Both the position numbers and the translations under genes were made by a program. Under the pieces are notes generated by a model, which was not told the origin of the DNA, did no database searches, and saw nothing but the letters and a program-made list of their open reading frames with translations. Below, one piece after another: positions 1-7,950 of a stretch of 64,000 nucleotides of DNA (its first letter is position 1; every line of letters starts with the position of its first letter). Origin of the DNA: Sphaerochaeta halotolerans (GTDB taxonomy: Bacteria; Spirochaetota; Spirochaetia; Sphaerochaetales; Sphaerochaetaceae). The stretch covers positions 270,156 through 334,155 of the forward strand of contig NZ_QUWK01000001.1 of NCBI RefSeq assembly GCF_003429665.1, given 5' to 3'.

Positions 1-2
1 AG

Positions 3-452
3 GGTGGTCTTTCCAACATCGTTGAGAAAGCAATGGGTTCTATCGTGAAGAGTGGGCATGCTCCCATTGTCCAAGTGATCGGGCCGGGTGAGCTCCCCAC
101 CAAGAAGGGGCTTATCTTCGCGGCCACCCCAGCGAGCGATATTGTCTGTGGCCCCAGCCAGCTTGCCAGTGGGATGTCCGTCCAGGTCTTTATGACCGGG
201 CGTGGAACACCCTATGGCTTGGCCGAAGCTCCAGTCATCAAGGTATCCAGCCGCAATGCACTGAAGCATATGTGGCAGGACTTGATCGACTTGGATGCGG
301 GCTCCATTGCCACTGGAGAGGAGACTGTCGAAGTGGTCGGGGAGCGTTTGTTCAATTTAATCTTGGATGTTGCAAGCGGAAAGAAACCATTCAGTGAACA
401 GTATGGACTGAACAACTTCCTCTGCTTTTTCAATCCAGCTCCGATTACATGA
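3..452 (+). CDS. UxaA-family sugar-acid dehydratase, C-terminal part (cut by window edge)
   Basis: The frame is open from base 3 and ends at the TGA at 450-452, so only the last 149 residues are present. They match the C-terminal domain of altronate/galactarate dehydratases (UxaA/GarD): an opening [14 protein letters not shown] segment, a central [17 protein letters not shown] stretch and a TGRGTPYG motif. The family removes water from sugar acids in hexuronate breakdown, using a metal-bound site that this domain helps form. Whether the substrate is altronate, galactarate or another aldonate cannot be told from this part. The stop codon runs directly into the structured repeat that follows. 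Confidence 0.85.
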   Translation, partial: GGLSNIVEKAMGSIVKSGHAPIVQVIGPGELPTKKGLIFAATPASDIVCGPSQLASGMSVQVFMTGRGTPYGLAEAPVIKVSSRNALKHMWQDLIDLDAGSIATGEETVEVVGERLFNLILDVASGKKPFSEQYGLNNFLCFFNPAPIT

Positions 453-705
453 TTCATCCTTTTCTCATATTCTTTGCATAGTTTCCTTATACCTCTGTGG
501 TGTACTACAGCCAGAAGCCAAGAGGCAAGGGAACTACCCGGAAGAACTCTTGGTGGGAAGTAACGATTCTGAGAACGCCTGCCTGGCTACAAGGCAGGGT
601 AGCAAGGAGAGGAATCCCTTGTCCTGCATCTGAGGTTGTCAGAGGGGCACCAGAATCACTTCCAGGATTTGTGAATTACCTTTGTAATAAGATAACCTCC
701 ACACT
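452..705. repeat. Structured direct repeat, left copy (possible ncRNA gene)
   Basis: This ~254-bp block recurs at 2281-2533 with only a handful of substitutions and one 1-bp gap. It is dense in potential hairpins: CCAAGAG (near 523) with CTCTTGG (near 547) enclosing GGG-AACTA-CCC, CTGCCT/AGGCAG, CAAGG/CCTTG, TCTGA-GGTTG-TCAGA and ATTAC-CTTT-GTAAT. The left copy is followed by a terminator-like hairpin, so a transcribed small RNA ending near 745 is plausible. An open frame crosses both copies, but it resembles no protein I know and runs through the hairpins. Together the two copies bracket the DUF4143 ATPase gene. Identity as ncRNA or mobile relic is inference. Confidence 0.8.
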
Positions 706-745
706 ATCTGGTTCCTGCCTAAGAGGCAGGGATTGGGTAGGTTTT
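693..745 (+). terminator. Rho-independent terminator after left repeat
   Basis: Perfect stem CCTGCCT (714-720) / AGGCAGG (724-730) with a 3-nt loop. It may sit inside an outer AACCT (693-697) / AGGTT stem, followed by a run of six T. It would end transcripts crossing the left structured repeat. The right repeat copy lacks it. Confidence 0.6.
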
Positions 746-782
746 TTGTAAAAGTATTTAAAAAACTCATATACTATAACAA

Positions 783-842
783 ATCACATAAATTATGCAA
801 AACATGTGGTATTTATCACATATTATGCAAAAATTATGTGAT
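783..842. promoter_or_regulatory. Array of alternating ATCACAT half-sites upstream of ATPase
   Basis: ATCACATAAA (783-792), ATGTGGT (804-810), ATCACATAT (815-823) and ATTATGTGAT (833-842) alternate in orientation, giving two long inverted repeats sharing TTATGCAAAA centres. They lie 60-120 bp before the ATPase start at 906, where an operator or promoter would be expected. No cognate regulator gene is adjacent, so control by the ATPase itself is possible but unproven. Confidence 0.6.
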
Positions 843-905
843 TATATTTTGCTTTTTTCCTTATGTCATCCTATACTTACCAGTGAGAACGAGGGGGAGA
901 TTTGT

Positions 906-2246
906 ATGGAAAGAACTGCAATGCAATCACTGTTGGCATGGAAACGATCGCCATATCGCAAGCCCCTTCTCTTGCAAGGCATTCGCCAGGTAGGAAAGAC
1001 TTGGCTGCTCAAGGAATTTGGGAAGCGATACTATGAGCGCATAGCGTATTTCAATTTCGATGAACATCCAGAATACCTGCAATTTTTTGAAACTACCAAA
1101 GACGTTTCCAGGATAGTAGATAATCTTCAGTTTGTTGTGGGATTCCCTATAACAGAGGGTAACACGTTGATTATCTTTGATGAGGTACAAGACGCACCAA
1201 ACGTCTTGAATGCATTAAAGTACTTTCATGAAAAAGGGAATGGATATCATGTTGCTTGCGCAGGGTCCTTATTGGGTGTCTCTCTTGCAAAGCCCTCTTC
1301 ATTTCCTGTTGGCCAAGTTGATTTCTTGGAAATTCACCCCATGACTTTTAGGGAGATGTTGGTTGCAGAGAACGAGACAGGTTTGGTGTCATATCTGGAT
1401 TCCAAGTCTGATATGGAATCAATTCCTGAGGCATTTTTCAATCCACTGGTTGAGCACTTTAAGAAGTATTTTTTACTGGGGGGGATGCCCGAAGTGCTTG
1501 CCCGTTGGGTAACCGACCGCGACAGTGGAAGTATAGATTCAATCCTCTGGTCGATTATACAAGCGTATGAGCGGGATTTTGCAAAGCATCCAGAACCAAG
1601 AGAGTACCCCAAGCTGATGCATATTTGGCATTCGCTTCCCTCTCAATTAGCAAGAGAGAACAAAAAATTCTTATATCAGCTCGTAAAGCAGGGTGCACGA
1701 GCTAGGGAATATGAAGCTGCGCTGAATTGGTTGGTTTCATCAGAAGTGGTTATTAAAGTATCAAGATGCACCAAGCCTGCACTGCCTTTGTCGGCCTACG
1801 AGGATCTCTCATCCTTCAAACTCTATGCGGCCGATATCGGTTTGCTCAGAAGGTTGTCCCAGCTTGATATTTCCTCATTTCTTAATCCGAACCAATTGTT
1901 TACGGAGTTCAAAGGCTCCTTTGCTGAGAACTATATTTTGCAGTCTCTCTCAGCATCCTTTCCCGTGCCTCTGAGGTATTGGACAAGTAGCGACAATCGT
2001 TATGAAGTTGATTTTCTCCTGCAATACAAGAATCTGGTTATTCCTATTGAAGTGAAGGCAGATACCAATATTGCGAGTCCTTCGTTGAAGGCGATAAAAC
2101 GACTGCATGGAGAGGCGTTCCCGCTGAGGATCAGGTACTCTTTGCAGAATCTCAAATTTGATGGAGATATGCTCAATATACCTCTTTTCATGGCCGATTG
2201 GAGTGAACAACTTATAACGATGGCGTTAGGGATACAAGCAACATAG
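906..2246 (+). CDS. AAA-family ATPase with C-terminal DUF4143 domain
   Basis: A 446-aa protein starting at ATG 906 behind GAGGGGGAGA; an upstream in-frame ATG at 795 lies inside the operator array and is unlikely. The N-terminal AAA_14 domain has Walker A GIRQVGKTWLLKEF near residue 24 and Walker B TLIIFDEVQ near 90, followed by a sensor segment CAGSLLG. The C-terminal half is DUF4143, an endonuclease-like fold, ending in a region with YEVDFLLQYKNLVIPIEVKA, the D-(E)xK pattern of restriction-like nucleases. The family's function is unknown; it is abundant and patchily distributed. The gene stands alone between two structured repeats, suggesting it arrived as, or was captured in, a discrete cassette. 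It is the first of three DUF4143-type ATPases here. Confidence 0.9.
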   Translation: MERTAMQSLLAWKRSPYRKPLLLQGIRQVGKTWLLKEFGKRYYERIAYFNFDEHPEYLQFFETTKDVSRIVDNLQFVVGFPITEGNTLIIFDEVQDAPNVLNALKYFHEKGNGYHVACAGSLLGVSLAKPSSFPVGQVDFLEIHPMTFREMLVAENETGLVSYLDSKSDMESIPEAFFNPLVEHFKKYFLLGGMPEVLARWVTDRDSGSIDSILWSIIQAYERDFAKHPEPREYPKLMHIWHSLPSQLARENKKFLYQLVKQGARAREYEAALNWLVSSEVVIKVSRCTKPALPLSAYEDLSSFKLYAADIGLLRRLSQLDISSFLNPNQLFTEFKGSFAENYILQSLSASFPVPLRYWTSSDNRYEVDFLLQYKNLVIPIEVKADTNIASPSLKAIKRLHGEAFPLRIRYSLQNLKFDGDMLNIPLFMADWSEQLITMALGIQAT

Positions 2247-2280
2247 TTCACTCGCAGAAGCATTGTTACAGCAATTCAAC

Positions 2281-2533
2281 ATTTATCCTTTTCTCATATT
2301 CTTTGCATAGTTTCCTTATACCTCTGTGGTGTACTACAGCCAGAAGCCAAGAGGCAAGGGAACTACCCGGAAGAACTCTTGGTGGGAAGTAACGATTCTG
2401 AGAACGCCTGCCTGGCTGCAAGGCAGGGTAGCAAGGAGAGGAATCCCTTGTCCTGCATCTGAGGTTGTCAGAAGGGCACCAGAATCACTTCCAGGATTTG
2501 TGAATTACCTTTGTAATAAGATACCTCCACACT
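2281..2533. repeat. Structured direct repeat, right copy
   Basis: Second copy of the 452-705 repeat, offset by about 1,829 bp and in the same orientation. Differences seen are attcatcc/atttatcc at the left edge, CTACAA/CTGCAA, GAGGGG/GAAGGG and one missing A near the right edge. Past 2533 the sequences diverge and the left copy's terminator is absent. Direct repeats at both sides of one gene allow excision or amplification of the intervening 1.8 kb by homologous recombination. Confidence 0.8.
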
Positions 2534-2686
2534 GTTCTATTCCTTTCCTGCATTTGCTTAATGAAGACAGTGTGTGTACTCATGCAAAGTTTTACCAAAT
2601 CTCTGTTTCAGCAAATGGCATGCATGTAAGAAAATCATAAAACTTTCTCTAAGAAGAACCTACCGGTTAGTGTACAATGAATCAAT

Positions 2687-4306
2687 CTATTCATGGGAAC
2701 GGATGGTTTGAGTTTTCATTCTGAGCAAGGAGAGGGAGCGCATATGGGAATAGTACCGCTTGTCTTGTGGAAGTGTTGCCTTTCTGTACATTTCTTGCAA
2801 CACCTCTGGATCTTCAAACCAGTCATTGCGGACTCTGCCCTGGTTGAGTAGTACCTCAAGCCCTCTTGTAGAGGCATTTCTCTCTTGCATGGTATCGAAC
2901 AGTGTATCCGCAAGCTCATCATATGCTGAATGGATGAAGTGGTCTGTATACTGGAGATGCCACTCTTGTACTGAATCGATCCCTGCATCCAATAACTCGT
3001 TATCCTCAATGGTATGGGCTAGAGAGAGGTAGAACAAGCTTGCTTTTCCCTTGCCTTCTTGGAGCCGGAGAATCCTCCCTAGCCGTTGTATACGTTGTCG
3101 TTGTTCAGAGGTGGTTGCAAGGAGAATACCTACATCTGCAGAGGGGATGTCGAGTCCCTCATCCAATGCCTTGCATGAGACAAGGATTCGTGCTTCTCCC
3201 GAGCGATATCTTCTTAGGGCAAGAGTTCTCTCTGTCTCTCCCAACTCGCTATGATACTGTGCCACTTGGTTGGGATAGTAGCGTTTCAGTCTCGCATAGA
3301 GTGCTTCACTCTGGCTGATGCGCTCCCCGAATATGATAATCTTGCTGCGAGAGTCAAGCAAAGCAATAAGATCAAAGGCACAGGCAAGTCTCTGGGGTGC
3401 TTCATACACAAGAGCCCTTCTTTGATAAAACAGTGTAAGCAGTAGGTTTGCGGTTTCGGCAATTGATGGAATCTCGCTCAAACAAAGTCGTTGTAGTTCA
3501 GTGAAAAATGCAGGTCCTTTGAGATTCTTGAGGGAAGGAACCATCTTCTTGAGTTTTCTGAGCGTTGTGGTTATTCGCCCAGAAAGCTCCTCATATTTAT
3601 CTACTTGGTGTTTGGTCATCTTCAAGGCAACATTGTAGATGACCACTTGGTTGATTACCCCTTCTAGCATTGCATCTGAAAAACCATAGGTATAGAAGAG
3701 TGGTCCAAGAGAAGGAACCAGAAACTGTTCAAATCCCGTTCCTTGTGGTGTTGCTGAAAGGCCAAGTGAGTAGTAGTTTTTCTTCTGTTGCTCATCCAAC
3801 AATTCAAGGAACGAGAAAATCTTTTTATTTTCTGGACTGGCATAGTGATGGCACTCATCGGCAATGAGCAATACGGGCATCTCATTCTTGAGTTGCTGGT
3901 GCAGGATGTAAGAAAGCTTGTATCGTGCAGAGTTGATTACATAAATCATGACAGGCTTGTCATGGTCCTGATGGTGCGTACCACAGACCCACCCGATATC
4001 TTCCCTCTGTATTCCTAAGTCTTCATGGTGTGAAAGAATGGCTGATTTCCATTGTCCGATTAGGAAGGTCTTAGGCACTATGATGACAATTTGGAGTTTG
4101 GTTTTCAGTCGTGCTTGTAATGCTTTTGCTGCATAGAGGGCTAGAATTGTTTTTCCGGCCCCGGTTACTACCTGCGCAACGCCACGTCCCTGCCTTTCCA
4201 GCCAGGAATCGATGCACTGTTTTTGCCATGCATGAAGGGATAAGCCCATGGGTTTGATGCTCCTTGGCACAAGATACCACGAGAGGTCTTCCTCAAGCAA
4301 TGTCAT
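2687..4306 (-). CDS. SF2 DEAD/DEAH-type helicase
   Basis: A 539-aa superfamily 2 helicase. Visible motifs in order are motif I TGAGKTILALYA (residues ~48-60), the VPKTFLIGQW segment, motif II ADECHH, motif III SATPQG, motif V with ALDEGLDIPSADVGI, and motif VI QRIQRLGRILR, so both RecA-like lobes are complete. The layout suits an XPB/Rad25-like translocase without fused nuclease or methylase domains. It is divergent, across 88 bp, from the three genes starting at 4395, two of which are BrxC/BrxD-type ATPases, so it is probably the helicase part of one system. From memory, similar ATPase pairs plus a helicase occur together in many genomes, usually with a TerB-N protein that is not evident here. 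Confidence 0.85.
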   Translation of the reverse strand: MTLLEEDLSWYLVPRSIKPMGLSLHAWQKQCIDSWLERQGRGVAQVVTGAGKTILALYAAKALQARLKTKLQIVIIVPKTFLIGQWKSAILSHHEDLGIQREDIGWVCGTHHQDHDKPVMIYVINSARYKLSYILHQQLKNEMPVLLIADECHHYASPENKKIFSFLELLDEQQKKNYYSLGLSATPQGTGFEQFLVPSLGPLFYTYGFSDAMLEGVINQVVIYNVALKMTKHQVDKYEELSGRITTTLRKLKKMVPSLKNLKGPAFFTELQRLCLSEIPSIAETANLLLTLFYQRRALVYEAPQRLACAFDLIALLDSRSKIIIFGERISQSEALYARLKRYYPNQVAQYHSELGETERTLALRRYRSGEARILVSCKALDEGLDIPSADVGILLATTSEQRQRIQRLGRILRLQEGKGKASLFYLSLAHTIEDNELLDAGIDSVQEWHLQYTDHFIHSAYDELADTLFDTMQERNASTRGLEVLLNQGRVRNDWFEDPEVLQEMYRKATLPQDKRYYSHMRSLSLLRMKTQTIRSHE

Positions 4307-4394
4307 GCAATAAGATCATGCGATAATGGTAAAAGGGATTGCATAGAACCGCACCATCATTTATGCTTTTTTGTATGCCCAGAAAGGAGAAGTC

Positions 4395-5159
4395 ATGGAC
4401 TACGAAATTTTATATAACGAATATCTTGCGTACGAGAAGGCAATTAAAGAAAAGATCAAATTGGTAACCAAACTACAAAAAGCTATAGCTAAGAACATGA
4501 GCAGTGGTGACCTGTCTAAAAGTATTTCAGACACTGAGCTATTGCATCAAGCAAGCGATGAGCTGTCTGATTTGACCAGTAGTATCAAAGCATTGCTTTC
4601 AACCTTTGATGCCAGAGAGTACATGGAAAGCGGGCTTTTTGCCCAACAGCTCTTGAGTCAGTGTGAACAGAGTAATGTTGATGTCATCGGCGATTTCCCC
4701 GTCTACGAGATGTTTCCCTACAAGGTACGGTTTGATGTAGAGAACCAGGAAGCATATCTTGACCGGAAGAAGGTCTCTTGTCTCCGTCCATCCACCTTGG
4801 TGTCCATTGTCAAGGCAGGGCAAGAAAAACTGTATAAGGCATCCTTTAGAGCGAACCAGTTTGCCACTGAGTTAGCCGCTGCTTATGATCTTGCTTGCTT
4901 GAAGCTTGGAAAGGAAGCAGGAGCAGATATCTACCTGACCACACTCTATAAATACCTGGTACCGATGAGCCGCTCACGCAAGGAGTATGATCAGCAAAGC
5001 TATGCCTTTGATATCGCTCGACTTTTTGATGCCCAAGAGGTGGAAGTAAAGGGAGGACGGTCCTTCCAGTTTGGTCCAAGCAGAAACAACTCCAAGGCAC
5101 TGAGGATTCTTGACCAGACTGGAAGAGAGTACTATCTCGCAACCATACGATTCTATTAA
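4395..5159 (+). CDS. Unrecognised 254-aa protein of the helicase/ATPase module
   Basis: Start chosen at ATG 4395 behind AAGGAG; an in-frame ATG at 4371 has no ribosome site. Residues 1-80 are charged and helical, likely coiled coil, with repeated lysines and an SSGDLSKS segment. The second half is mixed, with FRANQFATELAAAYD and YKYLVPMSRSRKEYDQQSYAFDIARLF, ending in a conserved-looking hydrophobic strand YYLATIRFY. I recognise no catalytic motif and assign no function. It sits 13 bp before the first P-loop ATPase and is almost certainly co-transcribed with it. By position it could replace the TerB-N-type partner seen in related loci, perhaps as a scaffold or substrate adaptor; this is inference. 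Confidence 0.75.
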   Translation: MDYEILYNEYLAYEKAIKEKIKLVTKLQKAIAKNMSSGDLSKSISDTELLHQASDELSDLTSSIKALLSTFDAREYMESGLFAQQLLSQCEQSNVDVIGDFPVYEMFPYKVRFDVENQEAYLDRKKVSCLRPSTLVSIVKAGQEKLYKASFRANQFATELAAAYDLACLKLGKEAGADIYLTTLYKYLVPMSRSRKEYDQQSYAFDIARLFDAQEVEVKGGRSFQFGPSRNNSKALRILDQTGREYYLATIRFY

Positions 5160-5172
5160 AAGAGGTAGTTTG

Positions 5173-6438
5173 ATGGAAATGCAGACCAATATGCGTGCAA
5201 CCATTGCCCAGCTTTCTCAAGGAGAAGTCCCCGAGAGTGAACAGTTGCTCAATCAACTTTCAGTTGGGATTCAGTTTCTTACTGACTTCTATCAGGAGAA
5301 ATATCTTGATGAGTTCATCAAGGCAGGTGGGAGCAAGATCAAGTTCATCACGGGAAGGAAGGGAAGTGGGAAGACCCATACCCTTCATCTCTTGCAGTCC
5401 CTTGCAAAGCAAAGAAAGTATGTAACGGTCAGTATTTCTGCAAAAACGCTCTGGTTGCATGATTTTAGGGAGTTCTATCTTGAAGTGCTCAGACAAGCCA
5501 ATATCATGGACTTGCTCAATCATTGCAGTGATAAGATTGTCCATGCAATGGGGTTTGAGAGCCAAGATATTGGCACTGGTCGCACGTTCATTGATTTTCT
5601 CGCCCAACAAGGCCTTGCTGATGGCATAACCAGGCGAGAGATGCGTAACCAGCTAAAAGAGATGTTCCTTGATAATCCAAAGATGGACAATAACTTTTCC
5701 CTCGCTTGTAGTTTACTCTGTGGTTCCTTGCTTGGTCATCCAGTCTTGGAAGAAACAAACAAGGAGCTTCTTCTGGCATGGATGCATGGAGATAAAAAGA
5801 TTCGGATGACCTTGCTCAGGCCGTTGGGTTTGGCCCCAACAAGGATTACCAAGTATAATGCCCGTAATTTGCTGCGAAGTCTTGCTGAATTAGTGCATCT
5901 AAGTGGATATGCTGGCCTGTTGGTGACAGTTGACAATCTTGAAATCCTGGTTGATAAGTCAGGTATGAATCCACTCCACTACACCAAGATGAAACGGGAA
6001 GATACGTATGAAAGCATCCGACAATTGATTGATGATATTGATACATTCAATCACTTCATGGTGGTCTATGCCTTCTCAGGGGAGTTGCTCGACAACGAGA
6101 ATGCTGGATTGAAGTCCTACCAGGCGCTCTGGATGCGGATCCAGAATGAGGTACGTTCGAAACGAGTGAACAAATTCAACGACATTGCCGATCTCGATGC
6201 AATAGCGCTTCAAGAGTATTCACCTGCATTGTTGGTGGAGATGAGCCAAAGACTGGCTGATCTTGTGCAGCATATCAATGTACAGGCATCTCCGCTGGGT
6301 GTAGAGACAGCACAACATTTGATCATGCAGGCAAAAATGGGGGGTGTGTCACTCCCCCGTTTGGTCAATCAGGCGACGTTGGGGTTCCTTGCCCAACAAG
6401 ATGATGCTGAGGAGGAAGAACATGAGTTGGGGTTATGA
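5173..6438 (+). CDS. BrxC/BrxD-like P-loop ATPase, first of pair
   Basis: A 421-aa protein; ATG 5173 follows AAAAGAGGTAG, while the earlier in-frame ATG at 5110 lies deep in the upstream gene. Walker A is GRKGSGKTHTLHLL near residues 60-73. A long helical insert leads to GYAGLLVTVDNLEIL, a Walker B-like strand ending in D-N-L-E. Later come YESIRQLIDDID and SYQALWMRIQNEV, segments I associate with DUF2791/BREX ATP-binding proteins. In BREX, BrxC/BrxD ATPases are thought to drive assembly or remodelling on DNA. The C terminus is very acidic (EEEEHE) and overlaps the start of the next ATPase gene by 17 bp, implying translational coupling and a fixed stoichiometry. Confidence 0.8.
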   Translation: MEMQTNMRATIAQLSQGEVPESEQLLNQLSVGIQFLTDFYQEKYLDEFIKAGGSKIKFITGRKGSGKTHTLHLLQSLAKQRKYVTVSISAKTLWLHDFREFYLEVLRQANIMDLLNHCSDKIVHAMGFESQDIGTGRTFIDFLAQQGLADGITRREMRNQLKEMFLDNPKMDNNFSLACSLLCGSLLGHPVLEETNKELLLAWMHGDKKIRMTLLRPLGLAPTRITKYNARNLLRSLAELVHLSGYAGLLVTVDNLEILVDKSGMNPLHYTKMKREDTYESIRQLIDDIDTFNHFMVVYAFSGELLDNENAGLKSYQALWMRIQNEVRSKRVNKFNDIADLDAIALQEYSPALLVEMSQRLADLVQHINVQASPLGVETAQHLIMQAKMGGVSLPRLVNQATLGFLAQQDDAEEEEHELGL

Positions 6439-7642
6439 AGAAAGACATATGATCGAGGCCCTGCGCTCAGGGATTCCTTCCAAGGCGATTGGCCACCACT
6501 TTGCAGAAGCTCGACAAGAACTCTTGGATAGTGTCATCGAGAAACTTGATGGAGTGAGTGAGTCCAAGATGAGTGATTCCATGATTATCAGCGGGAAATA
6601 TGGTGAAGGGAAAACGCATCTGATCAATACCATTTATACCCTTGCCCACCAGAGAAACATGGTCGTTTCCTTGATTTCTTTGAGTAAAGAGACACCTCTG
6701 GACAAACTCTACTTGGTCTATCCAAAGTTGGTAAACAATACCTACTTGCCCAACCACGTGCAGCCAGGTTTTACCCAGGAGCTGAACAAACTTTCACCGA
6801 ATTCCCCTTTGACGAACGACCTCTTGCTCTATGGGGCAACACAGCTTGAGACAGACCGTTTGTACTATTTGCTACGTTCCTACCTCAATACGGATGACAT
6901 GGAAGAGCAGTTCCTGCTGCAGACTGATTTGGAAGGGGACTTTGTACCCAACCTCCAGATCAAGAAAATGTATCGTAGGATTTTTGGTGAAAAGGTGGTA
7001 TTCAACCAGAATTTTGTGAAATCTCGCCACGCCCAAGACTATGTAGCATTTCTCAGCCATTTGTTCGTGCAGCTCGGATATAATGGGTGGGTGATTCTCT
7101 TTGATGAATCAGAGCTCATTGGCCGCCTAAGCAAGAAGGCAAGGGCGAAGGCGTACAATAATCTTGCTTCGTTTCTTTTCCCGGCCAAGCAGCTGGAAGC
7201 TACCTTCAGTCTTTTTGCCTTCAGTTCTTCCTACACGGAGGATATTATTGAGGCAAAGAATGAGTATCAGAATCTGGAGGAGTTGTATCCTGAGGGACAA
7301 GAGCCCATGAAGTCAGTGCTGGATGCTATTGTGAAAGCTCCTCAGCTAAAGCCGCTTACCCATGAGGAGATGCAGCAAATCCTGGAAAAGATTGTACGCT
7401 TTCATGCAAAAGCCTACGACTGGCAACCAAATGTAGCGCTGGAAAAGCTTTTGGAGCGGGTGGATAGAAGTGGGTATTTACTGCGCTCAAAAATTCGAAG
7501 TGCTATCGAGTACCTCGATCAGCTCTACCTCTACCAGACGGAAGAAGAGAGCTTGGTTGGAGAGTTGGAAGAGGGGCATTACGAAGAAGAAGAGAGCGAG
7601 GAAGAGAGTGCTCCTACCTTTGAACAGCTGTTTGATCATTGA
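6422..7642 (+). CDS. BrxD/DUF2791-like P-loop ATPase, second of pair
   Basis: A 406-aa protein; ATG 6422 follows GAGGAGGAAGA encoded by the acidic tail of the previous gene. Walker A is ISGKYGEGKTHLINTI near residues 51-66, the G-x-YG-x-GKTH form typical of DUF2791 (BREX BrxC/BrxD). Walker B is GWVILFDESELIGRL, also characteristic. The C terminus is a long glutamate-rich stretch (EEEGHYEEEESEEESAP), mirroring the acidic tail of its partner. The two ATPases probably form a hetero-complex acting with the helicase. No PglZ, BrxL or methyltransferase gene lies nearby, so this is not a standard BREX locus. Confidence 0.85.
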   Translation: MSWGYEERHMIEALRSGIPSKAIGHHFAEARQELLDSVIEKLDGVSESKMSDSMIISGKYGEGKTHLINTIYTLAHQRNMVVSLISLSKETPLDKLYLVYPKLVNNTYLPNHVQPGFTQELNKLSPNSPLTNDLLLYGATQLETDRLYYLLRSYLNTDDMEEQFLLQTDLEGDFVPNLQIKKMYRRIFGEKVVFNQNFVKSRHAQDYVAFLSHLFVQLGYNGWVILFDESELIGRLSKKARAKAYNNLASFLFPAKQLEATFSLFAFSSSYTEDIIEAKNEYQNLEELYPEGQEPMKSVLDAIVKAPQLKPLTHEEMQQILEKIVRFHAKAYDWQPNVALEKLLERVDRSGYLLRSKIRSAIEYLDQLYLYQTEEESLVGELEEGHYEEEESEEESAPTFEQLFDH

Positions 7643-7684
7643 CCCTGATCTTTCCTGTTTTAGGGAGAGATCGGGAGTTGTTTC
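7643..7684 (+). terminator. Terminator after the ATPase pair
   Basis: CCCTGATCTTTCC (7643-7655) pairs with GGGAGAGATCGGG (7663-7675) allowing G-U pairs, followed by a short T-rich segment. It lies directly behind the stop of the second P-loop ATPase and closes the three-gene operon. Confidence 0.55.
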
Positions 7685-7840
7685 TGTGGTAATGAAGTAC
7701 GGCTGGAGGCACTTTCTCTTGAATACATGATGTCTTTGCAGTGTTGTCTGAAATATTCCAGCAAATTGATACAGTATTCCACGTATATAAAACCATAGAG
7801 TGTTTTGAGTACAATTACAGGCATCTGGAAATAGAGAAAT

Positions 7841-7908
7841 GGTTTCCGAAGAAACCAAAAAACAAGAATATTGGTTGGTGCAGTAACCAAAATATCTAAA
7901 AATTGGTG
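7841..7908. promoter_or_regulatory. Array of AACCAA/TTGGTT half-sites before second DUF4143 ATPase
   Basis: GGTTTC-CGAA-GAAACC (7841-7856) is a perfect palindrome. AACCAA (7853-7858) pairs with TTGGTT (7871-7876), and GTAACCAA (7883-7890) faces TTGGTG (7903-7908). Half-sites alternate in orientation as in the array before the 906 ATPase, though the motif differs. The rest of the 7685-7950 gap holds no gene. The array resembles a gene-specific autoregulatory region. A related sequence at 10071-10149 has no gene attached. Confidence 0.6.
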
Positions 7909-7950
7909 AATGCAGTGTACAAAATAGAGAATATGCTGTATGCTTTCGGT

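Noticed and set aside
497..751. Open frame inside the structured repeat (MVYYSQKPRG...), repeated at 2326-2640
   Set aside because: It runs through every hairpin, has no ribosome site and resembles no known protein; conservation is explained by repeat identity.
7903..7950. TTG 7903 as start of the second DUF4143 ATPase
   Set aside because: It lies inside the inverted-repeat array, and added residues do not match the family start.
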